Origin: Bactrocera neohumeralis
Lineage: Eukaryota; Arthropoda; Insecta; Diptera; Tephritidae
Direction: 5' to 3'
NCBI RefSeq assembly: GCF_024586455.1
Contig: NC_065919.1
Span: 8,841,368-8,905,367, forward strand
DNA: 64,000 bases
The stretch's first letter is position 1, and every line of letters begins with the position of its first letter. Positions 55,669 through 64,000 of the stretch are shown here, piece after piece. The translations under genes were made by a program, and so were the position numbers. The notes under the pieces are model-generated. The model was not told where the DNA came from and ran no database searches. It saw only the letters and a list, made by a program, of their open reading frames with translations.

Positions 55669-55727
55669 TGACGTCAGAAAATTTTCTTTTAACTTTTCAT
55701 AATTTTTAATAAGCATGACGTCAGAAA
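55669..55727. promoter_or_regulatory. Pair of TGACGTCAGAAA motifs
   Basis: Two perfect CRE palindromes, each extended by GAAA, lie 47 bp apart in otherwise AT-rich DNA. CRE sites bind CREB/ATF bZIP factors. The motif match is exact; use is unknown. Confidence 0.3.
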
Positions 55728-56005
55728 TTCACTCAACCTACTCTAACTCTACTTTTAATGAAGGTAAATCAACTTTCCGTTGAAAAGATAAACTTGGAAA
55801 GTGAAGAAGGAAATTTTCAGGCATCACTCAATAATTTTACGCCGCAATCCATATTTTCAATTATTTTTTAATTTTTAATTAATTGTAAATTGCACTAACG
55901 AAGCAGTGCCGAAGCCTTTTAAAATGGTAGTAGTGAAAAAATAATCATAATTAGATGAAACCCATTCGAAAAGCAAGAAAAATTAACGAAAATCAATGAA
56001 AAAAG

Positions 56006-56786
56006 TTATAGCGGGTATTTCAGTAGAGACGCTACTACAGTAGACCGATAGAGACAGCAAACGACGCCATATTTTCTCCCGCTCTTTTGACATTTCTCTT
56101 AAGTAAGGTTTGCCATTTCATCATGGAAAGATTTACGATCCAAAAACGAGTTGAAATTATTAAAATTTACTACCAAAATCCGGAGTCGGTGGACTCAACT
56201 TTAAGAACGCTACGTCCAATTTATGGTCGTCTTAATCGTCCTGTCAGATCGACATCTGAGCGTCTAGAGGAAAAATGTTAATCCATAGATACAATACAAA
56301 ATGTTCCCATGCATCTCTGTGACGTCGTTGTGGCGAATTTTGAAAATAGATCGTCGTATGTTCGTGAATTGGACTGAGCAACAACTTGAAAATTATCCGG
56401 ATTTTCATCGAAAATCAGCTTCAGTGATGAGGCTCATTTCTGGCTGGATGGCTTCATCAATAAGCAAAATATGCGCTATCAGGCAGTAATCCACACGTAC
56501 TCCTTGAGTCACCATTGAATCACGAAAAAGTTACGGTTTGGTGCGGTTTATGGGCCGGCGGCGTCTTTGGGCCCTACGTCTTCCGTGATGATCAAGACCG
56601 GCACTTTACTGTGAATGGGAATTGCCATTGCTTAGTGAGAACCGAATATTTTTGGCTCGAACTGGATGATATGGATTTGGACAATGTGTGGTTCCAACAG
56701 GAAGGCGCCGCAAGCAACACCTCGAATGTCACAATCGATTTATTGAAAACCAGGTTTAGTGAACGTGTTGACATAAGTACATACAA
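56006..56786 (+). mobile_element. DUF4817-type mariner relic, N-terminus to core
   Basis: The leader GTAGACCGATAGAGACAGCA (56041 onward) is followed by the start codon at 56123. MERFTIQKRVEIIKIYYQNP, TLRTLRPIYGRLNRPVRSTS are read to a TAA at about 56279. After deletion, TSLWRILK and FVNWTEQQLENYPDFHRKS follow, then SFSDEAHFWLDGFINKQNMR (about 56419-56478) with the first catalytic Asp. EKVTVWCGLWAGGVFGPYVF (56524-56583) and DLDNVWFQQEGAASNTSN (56674-56727) complete the readable part. In the last block the second catalytic Asp of WFQQDGA is Glu. The gene is cut at 56786 by a TIR element; the third-Asp block is not found afterwards. Confidence 0.9.
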
Positions 56787-57282
56787 TAGGGGATTCTCTT
56801 GCTCTTGCAAGATTGCAGATTGCAAAAATACTATACCGAAATATACAAGAACACGAGAGCACCCATTGCAGAATCTACTGATATTTGAACGGTTGATTCG
56901 GTCAATTTATTGTAAATGACTATTGCGCATGGCTATTGTGAATTGGCGCACCTTCTGCATTCATTCTTAACAAAAAAACTGTAACAAATCTTTACAATTT
57001 AAACAGAAATTATAAAATCTATTTAAAATTTACCTTCCTCAACAATTTAAGGTGAAAATACATATTTAAGTAAAATTACAGCTAGCGCAGGGTTGCAATT
57101 ATTTTTTTACATGTCATTGCACGAGAATAAACATGGGTTTTGGTCTGACATATTTCACAGCCATTGCAAATAATTTTCTGCGTGTGTTTGTTGTTGTGCC
57201 GGTGCACCAAGAGGAAATATCTGCAATTCGTGCACCGTGTTTTTGGGTTTTGAGTTTTGCAAGAGCAAGAGAATGCCCCTAA
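56787..57282. mobile_element. Non-autonomous TIR element (about 496 bp)
   Basis: The left end is TAGGGGATTCTCTTGCTCTT (56787 inward) continuing GCAAGA. The right end read inward from 57282 is TAGGGGCATTCTCTTGCTCTT in a one-base-longer form, continuing GCAAAA. So 24 of about 26 positions pair, with one indel. The interior has no coding frame with a motif. It begins inside the mariner transposase, so it is the younger insertion. No clear target duplication is seen (left flank CATACAA, right flank ATATTTTA), so the superfamily (hAT is one option given AGGGG) stays open. Confidence 0.6.
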
Positions 57283-58549
57283 TATTTTAATAGTTGGATC
57301 TGATTATCTATTCTTATTTTGCATGCTGTGGGACTCTCTTACTTTCTTCTGCGCATCTCAACTGTACTCTTGCCAAAATACAAATGTTCTTGCTCTTTAC
57401 GACTTTCACCAAACATTTCTAAGTCATCCCTCCAACAGTTGCTCTCTATTTGTCTACTCGTAAATTGACGGCTGTTTCACCAAAAATAGCATTACTCGTA
57501 CGCGTATTCTCATTTCAACTGCAATCCTTTTGCCCGACCAAATCCGAAGCGCCATCCCATTTGCGACATCATACTACGATTTCTGATTTCACTCGTTTCA
57601 GGTTGCGTTGTCAAAGTTAGAAAAGGTGTGCGGCGAGCGGCAAAAATGTGTAAAATTTGTAAAATATGGAAAATATATGAATGAATGAAGCTGAGACGCC
57701 TCGTAAAACAGTTGTAAATGCCACAGTTTTTGTTGTGTCTGGGCTGTCATTTACCACTCGGAATGAGCATTTATGCGCACACTATACCATATACATACGT
57801 AGTTATATACCGTGTTCAGCTTCTTTTAAGTATTGCACAACACCGGCACACTGCAGTAAACCAACGGCTCAGCTTTTCCACGCCCTTACACTTGTTGACA
57901 CGGGTTTTTGTTCAAGGAAGTGAAGGGTAGTGCTATTCCAGCCATTCTACTGTTGTTGTTCACACCGCTCGGGCGTTCGCCTCGGTTGGTTCATTCAACT
58001 ATCAGACGGAAGCTCAATCTCAGCAACCCCAATAAACTTGCATGCTGGCGAAACGGATCAACGCTGACAGTTAGGGTTCGTATATACGTTTAGCAAAAAC
58101 AATCCTCAATGACAGTGTAGAAACGTCGGCGTATAACGCCTTAATGTCTTTCAACAGAGAATGCAGAAGTGGAAGAGAACTAGTGGTAAGACCGTGTAAC
58201 TACTTCTTGTTATATATTGTTTTGATCTGTTAGTCATCCAAATTTTAAACATATCCACACCATAAGGAAGCTGTTCCCTAAACAACTATCCATTGTTCAG
58301 GTGAGGCATACAGGGGTTTTCCATTCCTCTAAAGACTCTGCAAAACTAAAGTTACCCTCCAAACGAATTTATTCTGTTTTCCAGTAACCCTAGTTGTTTT
58401 CGAACTGACGACAATACCAGAGTCACTCTGTTTGAAATATGTATGCTGTTTTCGATTTAAAGCGATTTCCATGCTTCAGGACGACTTTATGCAAAGTTTC
58501 TATACCCTGAACTCTCACATGTCGGTACCGTCGAGATGGAATGACAGGG
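57283..58549. other. Unassigned DNA
   Basis: No element or exon is recognised. CTCTTAC and CTCTTGCC repeats near 57335-57375 resemble the TIR motif of the neighbouring element and might be a decayed end. Open frames at 57681-58093 overlap in three frames and have no motif. Confidence 0.4.
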
Positions 58550-58772
58550 TTTTAATAGAGCCGGGTTTAAATATGAACGATAGGCGCGGCACCGCTCTCT
58601 TTTGGGTGAAAACACCTGACCGACCTCAACCAAATTCGGGCATTTCTATGTCAGTGAGGATAATCGGACTACTGCCTTATGTACTTGAAGGTACTCCCTC
58701 GCTTGAATCCTTGAAAGTGGCAAGAGTATAAAATGTTCGGCTATACCCGAACTTAATTCCCCCTTACTTGTT
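58550..58772 (+). repeat. Repeat family A, 3' part
   Basis: CCTGACCGACCTCAACCAAA, TTCGGGCATTTCTATG and AATCGGACTACTGCC are internal family A phrases. The right end GCAAGAGTATAAAATGTTCG, the hairpin GTTCGGCTATACCCGAAC and CCCTTACTTGTT (to 58772) equal the terminus of 2641-3721. The left part is missing or too diverged. Confidence 0.75.
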
Positions 58773-60302
58773 ATTTATTCCCTTGTTTTGAAATTAAACA
58801 AGGAGCATAGATCATAACAGAGAATCAACAAATTGCTCATTAAACAATTACATTTTATTGCGACGAAAACACTCGAGCGATGTACGAGTAGAAGCCTAGA
58901 CAGTAGCTACCACAAAAGACAGCTCTCGACAGGCTGTTTATAAGCGCTCATCCCTCAAATTTACCTTTGTGTACATATGTATGTATCTAAAAATGAACAC
59001 GAGGTAAGGTGGACATCCAAATATCTGGAGGTTAACGCACCAAAACAAGGCAAATGCTTCGCAGTAAGATTCAGCTACACAGCGGCAAGTTGGGAGAAAC
59101 AAGTTGCCCATATTTCGAGTTTCAGTGTGACCCACGTTACGCACTTTCCCAGATAAATGCCTATTTGTGTTTGGGGTGCCGTTAAACAGGGTTGTTTCAA
59201 CTATGGGTAATGAACACGTGGCATCTGGCAAGCCGCTGGCAGCGCAAGCGGGTGAACAGGCTGCGAAATTCAGGTCACCAGACAGCAGCGCCGCCTGACA
59301 TACACATTTACACACAAGCAGACGCACATTGCGTGCGGTGGCTGGTAGAGCGGAGCTTGACGCCCAGCAGAATTATGGCAAAACCGGCAATGAGAGGATA
59401 ATCTACTTCAAAAGGGAGATGCAGACATCTGAATGCGTATGCCCATACAGAGATGTTGGGATACGCACGTACGCTTGACGTTAGACGGTCGTCAAATGGG
59501 GCCAGTCGTTAGTGGGCACGCACATTGCTTGTTAACTTCGGCTGTTGGCAGTAAGGACTTTAGATTTTTTCTGCTTTCGACAATGCACCGCAGCTTGCTT
59601 TTGTAGCATTGAATACAAAGTAAAGTTACTGAACTACAATGTGTATACATATAACAACAAGAGCGTTATTCAGGCTGTGCATCTGTCTGACGCGTCGCAA
59701 CATTTGCTTCTTTGTAGATGCACAACCGCACGCCGTTTATTCTTCCCTCCACGGCCCACTGATTGTCCGGCACTTGCGCATGCAAAACATATGTACATCG
59801 TTTTTTTTTGTTGTTTAGGGGTTGTTGGCCTTTATTTTACAGTTAGGAGTAAGCGGACAGTGCGTAATATGCTTTTAGGCGTTAGCCCATACCTTAGATA
59901 GAGACAAGTGAGGATATTTTTACAACTTTCTGCTAGAAGTTGCTGTGTTTCGAAGAATAATTCTTTAAAATACAATATTATGTCAACAAGTCTGTACCTT
60001 TAAATTCCATTTCGCTCAAGAGCCCTGTTTACTAGCCGTAACGCTATGTATGCATGCGTCCTTGCTGAATGATTGATAAGGCTGTAGAAATAGAACGTCT
60101 CATGAATAATAAAAATCTAGCTTCGCTTGGTATGAACTAGTGAATTTCACTAGAAAAATTTACGCACAAAAATTTAACCACAAGGTTAGTTTAGTTCGTA
60201 GAGTTAATCCGAAATCGATAGATCTCACTTGGATAGATATTCGTGCTTCGTGTTACCCATAAACTTATAAAAGTTTGTTACCATAGATCGGCGAAAAATT
60301 TT
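58773..60302. other. Unassigned DNA
   Basis: No element is recognised. 59190-59480 is richer in GC than the surroundings but has opposed open frames without motifs. Confidence 0.45.
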
Positions 60303-60490
60303 GAGCTTCTTCTTCTTTCTTGGACTCCGTGGACTCCGCTTATGCGGTCATAGCCGAATTTAAAACAGCGCGTTAGTCGTCCTTTCTTTTCAATGTTTGG
60401 CGCCAACTGGAGATTTCAAGTGTGGTTAGGTCTTTCTCCACATGGTCTTTCCAACGCAGTGTAGGTCTTCCTCCTCTTCTGCTTCACACG
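60303..60490 (-). mobile_element. Non-LTR retrotransposon 3' end, minus strand
   Basis: On the minus strand: RRGGRPTLRWKDHVEKDLTT then LEISSWRQTLKRKDD, a stop, and RAVLNSAMTA with a TAA. The 3' UTR GCATAAGCGGAGTCCACGGA and the tail AAGAAAGAAGAAGAAGC end at 60303. It is the last 55 codons of the same family as 21873-22436, with the C-terminal phrase NDWRSVINSAIIA here as DDxRAVLNSAMTA. Truncated 5' at about 60490. Confidence 0.85.
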
Positions 60491-60549
60491 TTTTAAGCTA
60501 ACCACAAATATACTATTGCATTTGATATCAATTCCAGCAAATTTGCCAG

Positions 60550-61190
60550 ATGCGTCAAAGGTCAGCCTAAATCCATCAAAAGCCGGGTAAGAGAGGAGGA
60601 TATGACAAGATACCCATTTCGTCTTCCTCCAAGCAGCTTTACCAAAGAGCGTCCGACAGAATATTGAGCCAGTGGTTGGGAGGATCTCTAACGGTTCATT
60701 CTGGGCAGAAAGATCTTATATTCGCACAAGTTCTCGTTGTTAACCAGCATTAGCTAAGCTCGGAGGTTTGAAGTATCAATGCTAGAACGCAAGATGTCAA
60801 CGGAAAACCGACCCGCTTCCAATCGGATGAAATTTTGGAAAAGGTGATCTGCCAAGCAAGCTCATCGGCTTCGCAGTTTCCAACGATTTCGCTGTGACCA
60901 GGCATACATACAAGTTTAATATGGAAAAAACTTGAAGCTGTTGGTATTAAGGTCATATACTCCTTGATTTGTTTTGAGCGTACAGTCAGCAACCTCAAAG
61001 CCAGTATAGCCACTCGGCTATCGGAGTGAGTGTATACCTTTCGGAAGGAAGCTGCCCTTCGAAACAGTACATCTATTGCTACCTTGATGGCAGCCACCTC
61101 TGCTTAAAAGACGCCACAGTGGTCTGGTAGTCTGAAACTAGTGTTCATGGAGAGCTCCTGATAGAAGACTACACCACTTACTCTCCTTCG
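60550..61190 (-). mobile_element. Non-LTR retrotransposon RNase H domain, minus strand
   Basis: On the minus strand AEVAAIKVAIDVLFRRAA (about 61107-61054) follows a TAA in place of the Gln of the usual FQAE. VYTHSDSRVAILALRLLTVR has the central Asp. LVCMPGHSEIVGNCEADELA (60924-60865) is the last RNase H block, with the final Asp. Of the acidic RNase H residues, Glu of AE, Asp of HSDS and Asp of EADELA are all present; Gly-Ile of HSGI reads SEIV. Further down, PKFHPIGSGS-type codons and SLARLLMDLG continue to about 60550 in broken frames. It is the third copy of the 1-545 family. Confidence 0.85.
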
Positions 61191-62344
61191 TGACTTCGAA
61201 ACATCAGTGAAAAAAGCTCACTGTACCCTTACACCAACGGTTTCGCTCGGCGCCAAAATTTTAGTTTTGGCTATAGAACGGTTATATATTGGTTATCAAA
61301 CACTCATATTGAAGCAAAATTTGAGTTTTGGCTACAAAATGGTTATATATTGGTTATTATCTGACAGCGTTTTTTTTTTTTTTTTGTTTAATGATACAAT
61401 GTTTTGGATTTTAGGTGATGATATGTGTGTCTGTATGTAACTAGTGTCGCGCGACTCGGTTCGAAATACACACAAATAGTAATTTTGAAATAACCACTAA
61501 AACCAAAGTGCATTGACTCGGCAATAAAAAGTGAAAAAAGCAATAAAAGCAAAAACCTCCTCAAATCGTTTGAGTATATTTTCCACGATTTCATTTATCG
61601 CTGTTTATTGATTGTCAAACAATTTTCCCCCTCATGCACATACTTACGTCTAAGGAGGGAACGTGGCTGTAATATACACACGCACACTAACAAATGTGTT
61701 TTTACTTGACGTCAGACTGACTATGAATGAAATTTATATTTACGTATGGTTTGTTGGCTATTTGGGAGCGTGTGAAAGCAGTGACATGAAATTCATCACA
61801 ATTCCACGGATAAGCCGTTCAGCACGCTGTTCACACCGCTGGCACATAGCGAGCGAGCGTGGTCTAGTCAATCAAGACCAAGTGTGAACGCACAAGCCTT
61901 TATTTTCGTTGCGGTTTGAGTTCCCTTATTGCGGTATACAACAACAACATACAGACATGTACATACATATACATAGGAATGTATGTATGTATGTGCATTT
62001 TAGTTGCTGGTTTTACTTCTCGCTGTTGTCTGATGTGTTCTCCGATTTGTGTTTTGTTGTTTTATGGCGTTGTGGCCTCAGGTCAATGGATCAAATAAAG
62101 TCAAACGATTGCGTAGGCTTGGAAAAGCGCACTTACTCTCAGCTGTACCATGCTATTATAGATATTATTATTGTGGCAGGAGAAAAGGAAATCGAAAATT
62201 ATAAATCAAAAATTCACCAATCCACTCGCTTGGTCTTCCTTAATTTGTAATTATGATGTGTGAGACTACTTTAGATGGCTTTCTGCAAGAAATTACTGAA
62301 TCCTTTATGAGTTATTTTATTAAAGTCTATCGCCTTTAGATAAT
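61191..62344. other. Unassigned DNA with a short tandem duplication
   Basis: Two near-identical 34-bp phrases, AGTTTTGGCTAYARAAYGGT TATATATTGGTTAT, lie at 61262-61295 and 61324-61357. A TGACGTCA palindrome is at 61707-61714. An ACAT/ATGT run lies at about 61948-61995. Nothing else is recognised. Confidence 0.45.
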
Positions 62345-62812
62345 TTTTTAAACAACACGTGCGGGATGGGATAGATACCGAGAGCTGGAGGAAGGAAGAG
62401 ACGTATTTGCAGACAAAAAAAGAGAAAGGCCGAAATGCTTGAGCACAAAGAGCTTGACAAGCTGGTTGACAGGGTAATGCTCGAAAATTCTTCGAAAATA
62501 TTCGGCGACTAACAGAATGTTTCAAGACCGGAGTATACTATTGTAGAACCCCCAGAGGTGATCTTGTGACTGATCCCCAGAGCATACTAAAATTATGGGG
62601 GGAATACTTCTACAGTAGATGGATGGATAGAGCAGACGTGAAGTCTGAAGGAAGCATGGACAATGATTAAGTGCGCTCTGTTCAATCCACAAAGCGGGAG
62701 ACCCCACAATCTGCGCCAACTACCGTAGTATAGGTCTCCTCAACTGCGCAAATAAGGTTCTATCGAGCGTATTGTATGAAAAATTAAAGATTTCCTTTTG
62801 TCCTTACAAACT
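62345..62812 (+). mobile_element. Non-LTR retrotransposon, linker and RT fragment
   Basis: ARKFFENIRRLTECFKTG (about 62478-62530), VYYCRTPRGDLVTDPQSILK (62533-62592) and LWGEYFYSRWMDRADV (to about 62640) form the linker between endonuclease and RT. They correspond to the RRLTxxFKxG..C.D..G.LVTD..S.L.LW..HF pattern. After a deletion, TICANYRSIGLLNCANKVLS and SVLYEKLKI (62709-62795) are RT motif 2. The part between (the KNNKAAG block seen at 9030-9345) is missing. A TAA at about 62668 and a frameshift upstream of 62470 break it. Confidence 0.85.
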
Positions 62813-64000
62813 TTAATATAACTTCTTCAGGTTACAATTATTCCTTATGAATATTATATTGATATAAACTCGCGGCTTTTTCGTGTTATACGCTCTTGTT
62901 TTCGCTCTCTTTTGCAAGTATTATGAATTATCAAACGCTGCTCTAGTTAGATTACTTGCTCTAGTAAAAACTAGTAAACGGAACATTTTTTATTATTGAA
63001 CCTCTTATTTGCATTTGCTGCTCTTAAAGCAGATAACTACAGGATAGCTAGACTATTGATCAATTAATAAGAGGAATTGTTTTAAGTATTGTGGTAGTAT
63101 TGTTTCTCAGCTAACCGCTGCATTATTGTTGTTCAGGCTCTTGAAGTCACCAGGTGCGTTCCAGGCGGTCTATGAGAGGCTGCTAATGATGTATGTATAT
63201 TCAGTTATTTATACATACATATGTACATACATATGTATATGTCTAGCAGGTATGCGATATTGTTTGGCATTTCAATGCAAGATACCGCAAGGAACCTTGT
63301 TAAAAAAGAGGCCCTGCAGTGAAGCATCAAACTGGTTGGGAAAAATATTGTTTTACAACTAGAACTTACTTCGAGATTGCAATAGTTGATAAATGCAAAA
63401 CAGAAACATAAAGAAAAACAATTAAGGGACTCAATAGAAATCCCTTTGTTGTTCGTGAGATTTGTTGGTTGGGTTATTCTGAGAAAACTAGATAGTTGTA
63501 AAATTTTCTCTAGAAATTTTCTACTTAAGAATTTTGTCGCTATTGTCGCTGTTTGGAAACAAAATGGGACGATCAAAAACCGTCTACTATAATAAAGGAT
63601 ATTTAATGGTCTCTCTAAAATTCATATACTTATATATGTATGTGTAGACACTTATGTATGTATACTTTTGCTTCTCACTCTCTTTCTGTACTTTTCTTTG
63701 AAGTTACACCCGTCTTGGGCAATTTACAAGGAAATTATCACTGTATGAAGTCACTTGTCGGCAGACTACAAATTTCACGCTCATTATCAACTGTTTACTG
63801 CCAATTAGGCATAAAACCGGGAAAAGGCGATAAAGAAGTCCCTTAAGAACTAACGCGGCGTCCGTTATGATGGCGCACATGTGAGCGCACCCAATACTAT
63901 TCCATTTCTGTTCATGTGGGCATCATAAACAGCAGCGGACGAGCTCTGTTTTGGGCTTTGGTATTTGCTTCATCATTCCACGTTTTCAATGTTCATAAAA
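62813..64000. other. Unassigned DNA
   Basis: An ACAT/ATGT array lies at about 63208-63242. CTTCTCACTCTCTTTCTGTA CTTTTCTTTGAAG (63670-63702) is a good pyrimidine tract ending in AG, followed by an open frame of about 48 codons to 63846 with no recognised domain. I do not call it an exon. Confidence 0.45.

Larger units (their letters stand above)
54121..56005. other. Unassigned DNA with microsatellites and two CRE-like sites
   Basis: Microsatellites lie at 54187-54222, 54321-54377, 54970-55035 and 55190-55265. TGACGTCAGAAA occurs twice, at 55669-55680 and 55716-55727. From 55570 to 56000 the DNA is very AT-rich. No element is recognised. Confidence 0.45.

Noticed and set aside
63670..63846. 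Possible exon after a pyrimidine tract and AG
   Set aside because: The frame is short, ends in a stop without a donor, and shows no conserved motif. The tract alone is weak evidence.
1..64000. CRISPR arrays, tRNA genes, rRNA, bacterial promoters or operons
   Set aside because: No regularly spaced repeats with unique spacers, no cloverleaf with a GTTCRANNC box that I could find, and all signals point to a fly nuclear genome.

Overview
This 64 kb window looks like non-coding chromosomal DNA of a higher fly. A tephritid fruit fly (Bactrocera, Zeugodacus or Ceratitis type) is most likely. The reasons are AT-rich sequence, dozens of interrupted ATGT/ACAT microsatellites, many decayed mariner and Tc1 copies, non-LTR retrotransposons ending in short GAA tails, and two abundant interspersed repeat families. 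I recognise these types from tephritid introns and intergenic DNA. The organism call is inference; no species-specific gene is present.

I found no complete host gene, tRNA, rRNA, CRISPR array or bacterial-type operon. The only host-like coding candidate is a 175-nt stretch on the minus strand at 28725-28899. It starts at a strong 3' splice site fused to a 5' splice consensus (CAG|GTAAG), so it is either a small exon or a recursive-splicing (ratchet) point of a long minus-strand intron. Two CT/GA-rich tracts (about 27.82 and 52.09 kb) and the A-rich 50.4-52.2 kb block could be regulatory or 5'-UTR DNA, but this is not proven.

Layout. 0-5.3 kb: non-LTR RNase H end, repeat family B interrupted by a whole family A element, a mariner end, a non-LTR 3' end, an internally deleted mariner. 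6.2-7.3 kb: mariner-like relic. 9.0-9.3 kb: reverse transcriptase fragment. 11.1-16.3 kb: mariner, a family B copy nested inside another family B copy, an A-related repeat, and two mariner 3' halves joined head to head. 16.6-18.5 kb: non-LTR 5' (endonuclease) fragment and a minus-strand mariner. 19.09-20.89 kb: a Transib-type element with CACAGTG ends, CGGCG target duplication and a remnant of the RAG1-like transposase. 21.5-22.4 kb: two non-LTR 3' ends in a row. 23.9-26.3 kb: mariners and family B. 29.0-29.98 kb: non-LTR RNase H, AACTCGAA-rich DNA and family B. 32.4-41 kb: three mariners of one lineage (one with both ends intact) and a TTAA-flanked non-autonomous element. 43.4-48.3 kb: mariner and Tc1 fragments and a 644-bp deleted mariner with perfect TA duplications. 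49.8-57.3 kb: a second TTAA element copy, an 812-bp deleted mariner, a Tc1 scrap, a DUF4817-type mariner cut by a TIR element. 58.5-62.8 kb: family A end, non-LTR 3' end and RNase H on minus, RT fragment on plus.

The mobile elements do not form a working system: every transposase or polymerase I can read is broken. The most informative pieces are the Transib element, the deleted mariners with exact ends, the two TTAA element copies, the shared hairpin architecture of repeat families A and B, and the candidate ratchet site.
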